DNA of 20,430 bases from Fimenecus sp045594885 (GTDB taxonomy: Bacteria; Bacillota; Clostridia; Oscillospirales; Acutalibacteraceae). Under the pieces are notes generated by a model. It was not told the DNA's origin and searched no databases. It was given only the letters and a program-made list of their open reading frames with translations. Of the stretch, positions 1-7,859 are shown in pieces (within the stretch, counting starts at the first letter, position 1; every line of letters starts with the position of its first letter). The stretch lies in assembly GCA_045594885.1 (NCBI GenBank), contig JAZNZJ010000008.1:1-20430 (forward strand), read 5' to 3'. Both the position numbers and the translations under genes were made by a program.

Positions 1-30
1 ATCCTTTCGTATGTTCGATTTATCTCGATG

Positions 31-161
31 AATTGGGGTTTGCAGAATTGTTTTATATGACACCTCATCCACCGCAAGCGGTCCCCCTTTCCCTCAAGGG
101 GAAGGCAAAATCAAGGCTTCTCCTTGAGGAGAAGCTGTCAGCGAAGCTGACTGATGAGGTG
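31..161. repeat. Cloverleaf-type palindromic repeat, copy 1
   Basis: This 131-bp unit recurs at 20255-20385 in the same orientation with no indels and only two differences (positions 43 and 90). The core at 61-161 is bounded by a 9-bp terminal inverted repeat (CACCTCATC at 61-69, GATGAGGTG at 153-161). It encloses four consecutive hairpins: 71-82 (ACCGC/GCGGT), 86-105 (CCTTTCCC/GGGGAAGG, TCAA loop), 116-135 (GCTTCTCC/GGAGAAGC, TTGA loop) and 137-151 (GTCAGC/GCTGAC). About 30 bp to the left of the core (31-60) are also shared, so the unit is longer than the palindrome. There is no transposase. It resembles the MITE-like or REP-like palindromic elements scattered through Clostridia genomes; that family link is from memory. 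Confidence 0.85.
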
Positions 162-234
162 GCAAAGAACCCGACAAAATCAAATTTGACTTCTTTACAT
201 AATTTATCACAAAAATAAAGTATGGTCAACTGTC

Positions 235-261
235 TTGTAAATTACATTCATTTGTGATAAT
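235..261 (+). promoter_or_regulatory. Possible promoter of the trkA-trkH-alr operon
   Basis: A TTGTAA at 235-240 is followed by a GATAAT at 256-261 that carries an upstream TG (253-254), the arrangement of an extended -10 box. The spacer is only 15 bp, so the extended -10 would have to carry most of the recognition. Transcription would begin around 268, leaving a short leader before the trkA start at 305. Weak evidence. The rest of 1-304 holds the repeat at 31-161 and no credible gene. Confidence 0.3.
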
Positions 262-304
262 ATATTATTTGTGTAATTTTAAGCATTTTAAGAAGGTACG
301 TTTT

Positions 305-1663
305 ATGAAAATTATAATCGTTGGTGACGGCAAAGTAGGTGCAACACTCGTTGAACACCTCTCAAATGAAGGTCACGACATTGTTGTTATTGACCGCAAC
401 CAAAAAGTTGTTGAACAGTTGGTAAACTCGTTTGATGTTATGGGTATTTGCGGAAATGGTGCGAGTTACGAATTACAGATTGAAGCAGGAGTCCCCGACT
501 CTGACCTCTTTATCGCCGCAACTTCTTCTGATGAGCTTAACATTCTTTGCTGTCTTATGGCAAAAAAAGCAGGTACAAAGCATACCATTGCAAGAGTACG
601 CAACCCTGAATATTTAAAACAAATTCCCTTCTTCAAAGATGAATTGGGACTCAGTATGATTGTAAATCCCGAATTCGATGCAGCAAACGAAATTGCAAAG
701 GTTCTTCGTTTTCCCAATGCCATCAATATTGAAACTTTCTATCGTGGACTTGTTGACCTTGCCGAAGTAAAAATCGACGCAGGTAACCCCTTATGCGATA
801 TGAAGCTTCTTGATATTTTTGGTACTTTTGATATCAAAATTCTTGTCTGTGCAGTTCAGCGTAAAAACGAGGTTATTATTCCCCGTGGTGATTTCGTGCT
901 TAAAGCGGGTGACAGAATTCACATAACCGCACCACGTGGTGTGCTTGTAAACTTTATGAAAAAACTCAAAATTTATAAGCATCGCACAAAGGATATTATG
1001 ATTATCGGTGGCGGTAAGATGGGCTATTACCTTGCTCGTCAGCTTTGCAGTACCGGTGGATACAATGTAAAAATCATTGAAAATGATATGGACCGTTGCG
1101 AAAAGCTTTGCGAGTTGCTTCCTGAAGCAAATATTGTTCACGGTGACGGCACAGACCGTGCAGTATTACTTGAACAAGGACTTGACGGTCAAGATGCATT
1201 TGTTGCCCTTACAACAATTGATGAAGAGAATATTATCTCTGCAATGTATGCTTCATCTTTAGGCATCAGCAAAACTGTTGCAAAGGTTAACCGTGTGTCA
1301 TATGAAGTACTTGAAAGCATTGGTATGGACAGTGCTTTTTCATCAAAATCAATTGCCGCTAACAGAATTATCGCATATGTGCGTGCTCTTGAAAATTCAG
1401 GCGAAGAGTCAAGTGTTCAGACTCTTTATAAACTGGTTGGCGGTCAAGTTGAAGCACTTGAATTCAAAATTAACACAGATTTCTGGGGCATTGGTGTTCC
1501 TCTTAAAGATTTAAAAATAAAAAGTGAATCACTTATCGCCTGCATAATTAGAAATCATAAGGTGATTTTCCCCGGTGGTAATGACAGCATTGAATTGGGT
1601 GACAGTATTGTTGTTGTTACAAAACGTGACCATATAAGCAGTATTAACGAAATTTTTGAGTAA
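305..1663 (+). CDS. trkA: Trk system K+ uptake protein TrkA, tandem RCK
   Basis: TrkA is the cytosolic nucleotide-binding gating subunit of Trk potassium transporters; it binds NAD(H) or ATP and sits under the TrkH channel. The 452-residue protein has two tandem RCK units, as in full-length TrkA: a first Rossmann motif GDGKVG at residues 7-12 and a second GGGKMG at 235-240, each followed by a C-terminal RCK subdomain. The start is placed at the ATG at 305 because AGAAGG lies at 291-296 with 8-nt spacing and the protein then begins directly on the Rossmann strand. A longer reading from 254 adds 17 residues unlike the family. The next gene, trkH, starts 11 bp downstream, so the two should be co-transcribed. 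Confidence 0.93.
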   Translation: MKIIIVGDGKVGATLVEHLSNEGHDIVVIDRNQKVVEQLVNSFDVMGICGNGASYELQIEAGVPDSDLFIAATSSDELNILCCLMAKKAGTKHTIARVRNPEYLKQIPFFKDELGLSMIVNPEFDAANEIAKVLRFPNAINIETFYRGLVDLAEVKIDAGNPLCDMKLLDIFGTFDIKILVCAVQRKNEVIIPRGDFVLKAGDRIHITAPRGVLVNFMKKLKIYKHRTKDIMIIGGGKMGYYLARQLCSTGGYNVKIIENDMDRCEKLCELLPEANIVHGDGTDRAVLLEQGLDGQDAFVALTTIDEENIISAMYASSLGISKTVAKVNRVSYEVLESIGMDSAFSSKSIAANRIIAYVRALENSGEESSVQTLYKLVGGQVEALEFKINTDFWGIGVPLKDLKIKSESLIACIIRNHKVIFPGGNDSIELGDSIVVVTKRDHISSINEIFE

Positions 1664-1674
1664 GGCGAAAATAA

Positions 1675-3120
1675 ATGAATTATAAAATGGTATTAAAAAC
1701 CGTAGGCAGACTTTTATGGGCAGAAGCCGCATTTCTCTGTTTACCTTTATTTGTTTCTTTCTATTACAAAGAAAATCTTTTTCATATTTATCTGATAGTA
1801 ATGGGAATTTTGCTTGGTGCGGGGGCAATTATGAATTTACCCAAACCGCAAAAGCGCACTATCTATGCACGTGAAGGCTTTGCTATTGTATCTCTTTCTT
1901 GGATTTTACTTTCATTTTTCGGTGCATTACCCTTTGTTTTTTCAGGTGAAATCCCTTCTTTGACAGATGCTCTTTTTGAAACCGTTTCGGGATTCACCAC
2001 TACCGGCTCATCAATTCTCACTAATATTGAAGCCTTACCAAAGAGTTTACTTTTTTGGAGAGCATTCACTCATTGGATTGGCGGTATGGGAATTATCGTA
2101 TTTGTGCTCGCATTCTTGCCGCAAAAGGATATGCAATCAATGCACATAATGCGTGCTGAAGTTCCCGGACCGAGCGTAGGAAAACTTGTGTCAAAAACAA
2201 TGGTAACGGCACGCATTCTCTATATTATATATACAGTTTTGACTTTGCTTGAAACTGCTCTCTTGTTGCTTTCTGATATGCCACTCTTTGATAGCATAAC
2301 AACCTCTTTTGCAACTGCGGGTACTGGTGGTTTTTCAGTAAAAAATGCAAGTATTGCTGCATATGATAACTTAGGTGCAGAAATTATTATTTCTGTATTC
2401 ATGCTTTTATTCGGTGTTAATTTCAATTTGTTCTACTTAATGATTATAAAGCAATTTGGAAGAGTTTTTAAAAGTGAAGAATTGTGGGTATATTTGGGTA
2501 TTGTTGCCGTGAGTATTGGTATTATTACCATTGATATTTTCCCACTCGTTGACTCATTCGGCGATGCTCTTCGTCAATCAGGATTCCAAGTTGCATCAAT
2601 CATTACTACCACAGGATTCGTTACCGCCAACTTCGATACATGGCCAACACTTTCAAAGTTTGTAATTATTATTCTTATGTTTGTAGGCGCTTGTGCAGGT
2701 TCCACCGGTGGCGGACTTAAAGTTGGCAGAATAATAATTCTTATAAAATCTGCAATCCGTGAATTACAAAGAGCCATTAACCCAAGAAGAGTCAAGGCTA
2801 TTCGTCTTGATGGTCAGGTTATAGAAAAAAACACCTCCAATGCTGCTTGTGTTTACTTTTTGATTTATATGTTCCTGATAGGATTTTCCATTTTCATTGT
2901 TTCTTTTAACGGATATGATATTACAACAACCGTTACATCCGTTCTTACCTGCATCAACAATGTTGGTCCCGGTCTTTCAGCAGTTGGTCCTGTTGAAAAC
3001 TTCTCTGATTTTTCAGTCGTTTCAAAGTTTATTTTGATGGCAGATATGCTCATAGGCCGTCTTGAAATATTCCCAATGATTATTTTATTCTTACCCTCAA
3101 CATGGAAGAAGAGTGCTTAA
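1675..3120 (+). CDS. trkH: Trk system K+ uptake channel subunit TrkH
   Basis: Membrane-embedded K+-translocating subunit that pairs with the preceding TrkA. The 481-residue sequence is strongly hydrophobic, with four pseudo-repeats each bearing a pore loop. The selectivity-filter segments are readable as VSGFTTTGSS, FATAGTGGF, ITTTGFVTANF and CINNVGPGL, each with the expected filter glycine. The start follows trkA by 11 bp with a modest AAGGCG at 1662-1667. The stop codon abuts the ATG of alr with no spacing, so translation of the two is probably coupled. TrkG is an alternative name for the same family; the pairing with a full-length TrkA supports the Trk rather than the Ktr type. Confidence 0.93.
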   Translation: MNYKMVLKTVGRLLWAEAAFLCLPLFVSFYYKENLFHIYLIVMGILLGAGAIMNLPKPQKRTIYAREGFAIVSLSWILLSFFGALPFVFSGEIPSLTDALFETVSGFTTTGSSILTNIEALPKSLLFWRAFTHWIGGMGIIVFVLAFLPQKDMQSMHIMRAEVPGPSVGKLVSKTMVTARILYIIYTVLTLLETALLLLSDMPLFDSITTSFATAGTGGFSVKNASIAAYDNLGAEIIISVFMLLFGVNFNLFYLMIIKQFGRVFKSEELWVYLGIVAVSIGIITIDIFPLVDSFGDALRQSGFQVASIITTTGFVTANFDTWPTLSKFVIIILMFVGACAGSTGGGLKVGRIIILIKSAIRELQRAINPRRVKAIRLDGQVIEKNTSNAACVYFLIYMFLIGFSIFIVSFNGYDITTTVTSVLTCINNVGPGLSAVGPVENFSDFSVVSKFILMADMLIGRLEIFPMIILFLPSTWKKSA

Positions 3121-4254
3121 ATGTTACCAAAAAGAGTTTATGCAAAAGTCAATCTTGACAACATACAAAAAAATATCGAAAACCTTAAAGCAAGACTTCC
3201 CGAATATACCGAAATTATGGGTATTATAAAAGCAAATGCTTATGGTCATGGCTCAATTACCGTTGCAAAATTTCTTGAAGAAATCGGAATTTCCCGTTTT
3301 GGTGTTGCTACTGTTGATGAAGCACTTGAATTAAAATACAATGGTATTTGTGGCTCAATTCTTGTGCTCGGCGAACTTTTCAAAGAAAATGCTTTGCGTG
3401 CAATTGCAAATGGTGTTGAATGTACTGTTGCCAACTTTGAAACTGCTAAAAACCTTTCAAATGTTGCTGTAAGCAGTGGTAAAACCGCTAAAATACATAT
3501 TAAAATTGACACCGGTATGGGTAGAATTGGTTTTCAGGTCAACGATGAAAGTTTTGAAGAAATTAAGCAAATTTTCGAACTGCCCGGTATTGAGGTTGTG
3601 GCTATGTTCACACATTTTGCCCGTGCTGATTATGCTGATAAAACCTCTGCAAAGACACAAAAAAACACATTTCTTCAGTTTACAGATAATTTGATTGCCG
3701 AGGGCTGCACATTCAAACGTCATATGTACAACAGTGCTGCATCTATGGAATTGGGTGAATATTCAGGCGAAATTGTCCGTTGCGGAATTATGATGTACGG
3801 ACTTTACCCCTCTGACGAAATGAATAAGGATTTTGGTCTTTTACCCGCTATGGAATTAAAAAGCAGTATTTCATTTATAAAGGAAGTTGATGAAGGCTTC
3901 TCTGTCAGTTACGGCTCAACCTTTGTAACAAGTGGTAAAACGAAAATAGCCACCATACCCGTGGGTTATGCCGACGGCTATCCAAGATATTTATCAAATA
4001 AGGGTGAGGTGCTTGTAAAGGGTAAACGTTGCAAAATTTTGGGAAGAATCTGTATGGACCAATTTATGATTGACGTAACCGCAGTGCCCGACGCAAAAGT
4101 AGGCGACGAAGTAACACTTATAGGTGTTGACGGGAACGAGGTTATCACTGTTGAAGATTTATCCGACCCCGAATATCGCTTCAATTATGAATTCTGTTGT
4201 CTTATAAACAAACGTGTGCCTAGAATATATGTGAAAAATAATAAGATTATATAA
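3121..4254 (+). CDS. alr: Alanine racemase (PLP-dependent)
   Basis: Interconverts L- and D-alanine in the cytoplasm, supplying D-Ala for peptidoglycan. The 377 residues match the normal family length. The PLP-binding segment GIIKANAYGHG places the Schiff-base lysine at residue 37. The active-site tyrosine of the second subunit is readable at 264 (SVSYGSTF), followed by the conserved GYADGYPR at 282-289 and MDQFMIDV further on. ATG follows the trkH stop directly, so it is the last gene of a trkA-trkH-alr operon. That grouping of K+ uptake with a cell-wall enzyme has no obvious biochemical link. A bidirectional terminator begins at its stop codon. Confidence 0.95.
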   Translation: MLPKRVYAKVNLDNIQKNIENLKARLPEYTEIMGIIKANAYGHGSITVAKFLEEIGISRFGVATVDEALELKYNGICGSILVLGELFKENALRAIANGVECTVANFETAKNLSNVAVSSGKTAKIHIKIDTGMGRIGFQVNDESFEEIKQIFELPGIEVVAMFTHFARADYADKTSAKTQKNTFLQFTDNLIAEGCTFKRHMYNSAASMELGEYSGEIVRCGIMMYGLYPSDEMNKDFGLLPAMELKSSISFIKEVDEGFSVSYGSTFVTSGKTKIATIPVGYADGYPRYLSNKGEVLVKGKRCKILGRICMDQFMIDVTAVPDAKVGDEVTLIGVDGNEVITVEDLSDPEYRFNYEFCCLINKRVPRIYVKNNKII

Positions 4255-4291
4255 AAACTGCGATGAGCAAAACAACTCATCGCAGTTTTTT
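4253..4291. terminator. Bidirectional rho-independent terminator between alr and ktrA
   Basis: A perfect 10-bp stem CTGCGATGAG (4258-4267) / CTCATCGCAG (4276-4285) with an 8-nt loop is flanked by five As on the left and six Ts on the right, so it can terminate transcription from both directions. It overlaps the end of alr and reaches the stop codon of the convergent ktrA gene. Confidence 0.92.
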
Positions 4292-4941
4292 CACTTTACT
4301 TTTTTTATTTTTTTTACATCTGCTACAATAATCAATTTCATATCTGCCGTCAAAGGCATTTCAGGATTAACCTCAATTGTCACCTCATTATTCTTTTTGA
4401 TTGCTACAACATTCATCGAATATTTCTTTCTTAAATTCAAATCAATCAAATTCTTACCGACCCAATCAGGCTTTACATCATATTCAATCATCGAAATATT
4501 TTCTGACAAATCAATAATATCTACAAAGCCGGAACTCAAAAGATTCTTGGCGAGTCTTATTGCCGACTCCTGTTCAGGAATAACAACCTTGTCTGCTCCC
4601 ACACGACTAAGAATTTTTTGATGCATTTCGTTAGCACATTTTACAATTACCGTCGGCACACCCGCTTCTTTACAAAGAGTTGTGGCCATAACGCTTGCTT
4701 CAAGTCTTGAAGCCATAGCAATAATTACAACATCCATATTAGATATACCAAGTTGTTCGATAACATCAGCATCTGTTACATCAGCACATTTGCATATTGG
4801 TAATTCATGCACCATATCATCAACAATACTTTCATCAGTATCAACAGCCAAAACCTCAGCACCATTTGCAACAAGTTCTTTTGCTACTGAAGAACCATAT
4901 CTACCTAAACCAAAAACTGCGTAATTTTTATTTATAGCCAT
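4291..4941 (-). CDS. ktrA: KtrA-type RCK subunit of a Ktr K+ transporter
   Basis: Cytosolic regulatory ring subunit of a Ktr potassium transporter. The 216-residue protein has a single RCK unit: an N-terminal Rossmann fold with GLGRYG at residues 11-16, then a C-terminal RCK domain. This is half the length of the TrkA upstream, as expected for KtrA/KtrC. The start is set at 4941 because AAGGAG lies about 8 nt upstream; a longer reading from 4974 adds 11 residues that precede the ribosome binding site. It lies 35 bp after ktrB on the same strand, so the two form a ktrBA pair. KtrA versus KtrC cannot be told from sequence. Confidence 0.9.
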   Translation of the reverse strand: MAINKNYAVFGLGRYGSSVAKELVANGAEVLAVDTDESIVDDMVHELPICKCADVTDADVIEQLGISNMDVVIIAMASRLEASVMATTLCKEAGVPTVIVKCANEMHQKILSRVGADKVVIPEQESAIRLAKNLLSSGFVDIIDLSENISMIEYDVKPDWVGKNLIDLNLRKKYSMNVVAIKKNNEVTIEVNPEMPLTADMKLIIVADVKKIKKVK

Positions 4942-4976
4942 AGCGAAAACTCCTTTATAAAACAACTCTGCCAACC

Positions 4977-6335
4977 TTAACCCACATTTATATCCTCTGT
5001 GGGATTCTTTATTATATTGGGACTTTCTTTTTTAATTTTAAATGCAATTGCCAACGAAATTGGACCGACTCTGCCCAGATACATTGTAGTAATAATTATC
5101 AACTTGCCCCAAAAATTGAGCATCGGTGTAAGGTTTCTTGTCAAACCCACCGTTGCCGTTGCACTAACAGTTTCATAAATAATATCAAGTGCTGACGCAT
5201 CAGTAACCGCCGAAAGCAAAACAGTTGATGCAAACATTATGATGAATGACATACAGATTACTGCAGTCGCCTTATTTACTGCATAGGATGGTATAGTTCT
5301 GTTAAACAATGAAACATCTCTTTTGTTTCGTATGGTGCAAACTGCAGAAACTACAATAACTGCAAAGGTAACGGTTTTAACACCACCAGCCGTGCCCACA
5401 GGAGAACCACCTATGAACATAAGCAATAATGAAACTATTGAAGTAGCATTAGTCAAATTTTGCTGTGGTATTGTTGCAAATCCTGCTGTTCTCGTTGTTA
5501 CTGATTGAAAAAACGATGCCTGAATTTTTTGGAATAAAGAATAATCTTTCATCGTTGATGGGTTGTTATATTCAAATATAAAAATTGCAACAGCACCTGC
5601 AAAAATTAATATTCCGGTTGCCCAAATCACAATTTTGCTATGCAAGGTCAATTTTTTAAAGATTCTTAAATTAATTTTTTTTGTGTTTTTTAAAACTCTC
5701 GCAAAATCCCACCACACAACAAATCCAATACCACCAAGGATAATCAATATACAAGTAACTGCATTTACAATAGGATTCATTACATAATCACAAAGACTAT
5801 TTTCAGAAATTATATCAATACCCGCATTACAGAAAGCCGAAATTGATGTAAAAACTGAAATCCATATTCCTTTTAAGCCAAATTGTGGAACAAAAACTGT
5901 CATATATAACAACGCACCAAAGCCTTCCACAATAAAAGTGCCCACTATTACCTTTTTTACAAATTTTACAAGACCTGACAATGTGTTAAGATTGAACGCA
6001 TCTTGAATGAGAATTCTATCGCCCAAGCCCATTTTTTTATTCAATGCAATCATTATTCCCGACGCAATTGTAATTACACCCAATCCGCCAATCTGAATCA
6101 ATATAAGTATTACAACTTGACCAAATAGACTCCACGTTGTAACAGTGGGTACGGTTACAAGACCCGTAACGCAGGTTGAAGTTGTAGCGGTAAATAGTGC
6201 GTCTATGTATGAAATTGCCTTGCCATCAGCAGAACTTATCGGTAAAGCAAGTAATATACTTCCAACAAGTATGGTTATAAGAAAACTGAGCATTATAACC
6301 TGTACTGTCGAGAGAGCAAAACGCTTTTTCTTCAT
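4977..6335 (-). CDS. ktrB: Ktr-type K+ channel subunit (KtrB/TrkH superfamily)
   Basis: Membrane K+-conducting subunit partnering the KtrA just downstream. It is a 452-residue polytopic protein with four pore repeats. The filter segments TSTCVTGL, FCNAGIDI, TRTAGF and TATVGLTRNL are recognisable, and GGSPVGTAGGVKTVTF matches the cytoplasmic-gate region of KtrB. The ATG at 6335 has GAGGTG 5 nt upstream; an in-frame GTG at 6341 overlaps that site and is rejected. A terminator-like hairpin separates it from the upstream gene on the same strand, so it probably has its own promoter, but no convincing one is visible in 6336-6383. Confidence 0.92.
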   Translation of the reverse strand: MKKKRFALSTVQVIMLSFLITILVGSILLALPISSADGKAISYIDALFTATTSTCVTGLVTVPTVTTWSLFGQVVILILIQIGGLGVITIASGIMIALNKKMGLGDRILIQDAFNLNTLSGLVKFVKKVIVGTFIVEGFGALLYMTVFVPQFGLKGIWISVFTSISAFCNAGIDIISENSLCDYVMNPIVNAVTCILIILGGIGFVVWWDFARVLKNTKKINLRIFKKLTLHSKIVIWATGILIFAGAVAIFIFEYNNPSTMKDYSLFQKIQASFFQSVTTRTAGFATIPQQNLTNATSIVSLLLMFIGGSPVGTAGGVKTVTFAVIVVSAVCTIRNKRDVSLFNRTIPSYAVNKATAVICMSFIIMFASTVLLSAVTDASALDIIYETVSATATVGLTRNLTPMLNFWGKLIIITTMYLGRVGPISLAIAFKIKKESPNIIKNPTEDINVG

Positions 6336-6372
6336 ATTCACACCTCTTGTCTATATACCTATTTCAGTACAT

Positions 6373-6410
6373 CAAAAAACAAAGCGGAGACATTCCCCGC
6401 CCCTACAAAT
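6373..6410 (-). terminator. Terminator formed from a GC-rich repeat fragment
   Basis: On the minus strand a 7-bp stem GCGGGGA / TCTCCGC with an ATG loop (6384-6400) is followed by TTTGTTTTTTG, an intrinsic terminator layout between the small export gene and ktrB. The neighbouring CCCCTACAAAT (to 6410) together with the hairpin resembles dispersed GC-rich repeats seen in clostridial genomes, so this may be the remnant of such an element. That family link is from memory. Confidence 0.6.
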
Positions 6411-6413
6411 ATT

Positions 6414-6908
6414 TTACATTTGAAATATCCCATATGTAAGACCTGACATAATAAAGCCTGCTATAAGCACACCGAGAGCGATTATTGGTAATGCACGCTT
6501 AAAACGAATATCTAAAAGTGCCGCCATTAAAGCACCCGTCCAACCGCCCGTACCGGGAAGTGGAATTGCAACAAAAAGAAGAAGTCCCCATGATTTGTAG
6601 CGAAGAATTTTTTCTTTATTTCTATCAGTCTTTGCCTCAAGCTTAACAATGATTTTTTCAAAGAATTTGAAGCGACGTAAAAAGTCAAAAATCTTTCTGA
6701 TAAAAAGAATAATGAATGGAATTGGCAACATATTGCCAAGGTAACAAATCAAAAATGCCTTGATAAAAGGAATTTCCATAAGACGAGCAGCAATCATACC
6801 GCCACGGCACTCAAGCACGGGGCAAAGTGAAATAACAAAAGCCACCAATTCTTCAGGAATTTTATCCTGCAAAAAGGTCATTATTGCGTCAACTAATTGT
6901 TCAACCAT
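6414..6908 (-). CDS. Small multidrug export family membrane protein (COG2426-like)
   Basis: A 164-residue integral membrane protein. The segment SLCPVLECRGGMIAARL (near residues 27-43) and IPLPGTGGWTGALMAALL (near 115-132) are the hallmark re-entrant-type motifs of the family annotated as small multi-drug export proteins (Sm_multidrug_ex). A basic, polar stretch (FLRRFKFFEKIIVKLEAKTDRNKEK) lies between the two hydrophobic halves. Transport function in this family is poorly established, so the name should not be taken as a proven role. AGGAG lies 9 nt before the ATG. The start overlaps the stop of the upstream NUDIX gene by 8 nt (6901-6908), implying translational coupling. Confidence 0.82.
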   Translation of the reverse strand: MVEQLVDAIMTFLQDKIPEELVAFVISLCPVLECRGGMIAARLMEIPFIKAFLICYLGNMLPIPFIILFIRKIFDFLRRFKFFEKIIVKLEAKTDRNKEKILRYKSWGLLLFVAIPLPGTGGWTGALMAALLDIRFKRALPIIALGVLIAGFIMSGLTYGIFQM

Positions 6909-7644
6909 TTGTCGCTACTCCTGTTCTTATAAGATATTCGTTTGCTTTTTGAAGCAAGAATTTATCATTGGGGAATTTGAGAGAGCTCATAGCCTTATCA
7001 TATTTAAGCCAGAGATACTCTTCAATTTCTTCTTGCTGAATTTTTGTGGTAGTATCATCAGTTGTTGCAAGAAAAATAACAACCTTCTTTTCAATGCGGT
7101 TATGAATTGAATACTCGGATTTGTATCTGAAATCGGGCAAAAATTTAATTCTTATACCCGCCTCTTCAAGCACCTCACGGTAAGCAGTATCCTTTTCAGT
7201 TTCGCCACGTTCAATATGACCTTTGGGAAAGCCCCAGTTTGCACTGCGTCTGTTTTTAATTAAAAGATAACGCACCTCATCATTTATTATGCGGTAAACA
7301 ATTGCACCACAAGAAAATTCATAAAGGCACGACAGTTCATAGGTGCCCTTTTTCTCTGCAAAAGCAATTGCGTCTTCAATGTCGTGTACAATATATCTTT
7401 TGCTTTTTGGAGCAACAACAAGATATATTCCGCCCATATTATTTCTTTTGACTACGGCAATAACACGTCCCTCAAAAACACGGACTCTGTGTGTTACGCC
7501 CATTACATAAGCACCCTTGACAGGTGAGCGGGGCTCAAGCCCACTCTCAACAACACCGAAATTTAATTCGTATGACATATTTTTTTCACTGTCCACGGAG
7601 TGCATCGGGTCAGTTATTCTGACTCTTACATATTTTCCTAACAT
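6901..7644 (-). CDS. PPase-like domain fused to an Ap4A-hydrolase-type NUDIX domain
   Basis: 247 residues in two parts. The C-terminal half (about 105-240) is a NUDIX hydrolase with a complete Nudix box at 142-164 (G142, E148, R156-E157, E160-E161, G163). It is preceded by NWGFPKGH, typical of diadenosine-tetraphosphate (Ap4A) hydrolases, so it probably cleaves a dinucleoside polyphosphate or related nucleotide. The N-terminal half (about 1-100; LGKYVRVRITDP, GAYVMGV, FEGRVIAVVKR, LVVAPK) resembles small clostridial proteins annotated as inorganic pyrophosphatases. The acidic residues expected around the AYxxGV segment are replaced (GAYVMGVTHRV), so that half is probably not catalytic. GGGAG lies 9 nt before the ATG. 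It is the first gene of a two-gene operon with a strong promoter. Confidence 0.85.
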   Translation of the reverse strand: MLGKYVRVRITDPMHSVDSEKNMSYELNFGVVESGLEPRSPVKGAYVMGVTHRVRVFEGRVIAVVKRNNMGGIYLVVAPKSKRYIVHDIEDAIAFAEKKGTYELSCLYEFSCGAIVYRIINDEVRYLLIKNRRSANWGFPKGHIERGETEKDTAYREVLEEAGIRIKFLPDFRYKSEYSIHNRIEKKVVIFLATTDDTTTKIQQEEIEEYLWLKYDKAMSSLKFPNDKFLLQKANEYLIRTGVATNG

Positions 7645-7666
7645 ATGTTTCTACTCCCGAAAACTT

Positions 7667-7685
7667 CAATTCATTTTATGAATTG
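7667..7685. repeat. Perfect 8-bp inverted repeat in the NUDIX leader
   Basis: CAATTCAT, then TTT, then ATGAATTG lies just downstream of the predicted transcription start of the NUDIX operon and upstream of its start codon. It could be a repressor operator or a small leader hairpin. No regulator is known. Confidence 0.5.
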
Positions 7686-7702
7686 GACTTACACTGAGTA
7701 CA

Positions 7703-7731
7703 ATTATACATACTTTTTTTATTCCTTGCAA
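7703..7731 (-). promoter_or_regulatory. Promoter of the NUDIX operon
   Basis: Reading the minus strand, TTGCAA (7731-7726), a 17-bp spacer and a perfect TATAAT (7708-7703). Transcription should start near 7696, about 50 nt before the ATG at 7644. The -35 hexamer is part of the palindrome CTTGCAAG and is also usable in the opposite direction. Confidence 0.75.
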
Positions 7732-7762
7732 GTATTTATAATATTTATTATAAAAAAAGTAT
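7710..7762. repeat. 13-bp perfect inverted repeat between divergent promoters
   Basis: ATACTTTTTTTAT at 7710-7722 is exactly repeated in inverse orientation at 7750-7762, around a 27-bp centre that contains the palindrome CTTGCAAG (7725-7732). The arms overlap the spacer of the minus-strand promoter and the -10 of the plus-strand one. It may be an operator, or simply a product of the symmetrical A/T-rich divergent promoter architecture. Confidence 0.6.
7726..7754 (+). promoter_or_regulatory. Upstream promoter (P1) of the LCP gene, sharing its -35 with the divergent promoter
   Basis: TTGCAA at 7726-7731, a 17-bp spacer and TATAAA at 7749-7754. Because TTGCAA is self-complementary, this is the same hexamer used as -35 by the minus-strand NUDIX promoter. 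Transcription would start near 7761. A second promoter lies about 65 bp further downstream. Confidence 0.45.
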
Positions 7763-7791
7763 AATATCCGCTTAAAAATTCAAAAAAATCA

Positions 7792-7820
7792 TTGTGCTTT
7801 ATTGCTGTTTGTTGTAAAAT
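7792..7820 (+). promoter_or_regulatory. Proximal promoter (P2) of the LCP gene
   Basis: TTGTGC at 7792-7797, a 17-bp spacer and TAAAAT at 7815-7820, with predicted start near 7827 and a leader of about 33 nt. The TAAAAT -10 recurs in two other promoters of this window (10638 and 11455). Confidence 0.65.
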
Positions 7821-7859
7821 AAAAGCGGTATATATTTTCTTACAAAGGAGTGTACAGTC

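Noticed and set aside
33..218. 61-codon open frame across the left repeat
   Set aside because: It is made of the palindromic repeat and has no ribosome binding site or protein-like composition; the same frame arises in any copy of the element.
4253..4291. Small RNA or attenuator at the alr/ktrA junction
   Set aside because: The symmetric stem with A- and T-runs between convergent genes is fully explained as a bidirectional terminator.
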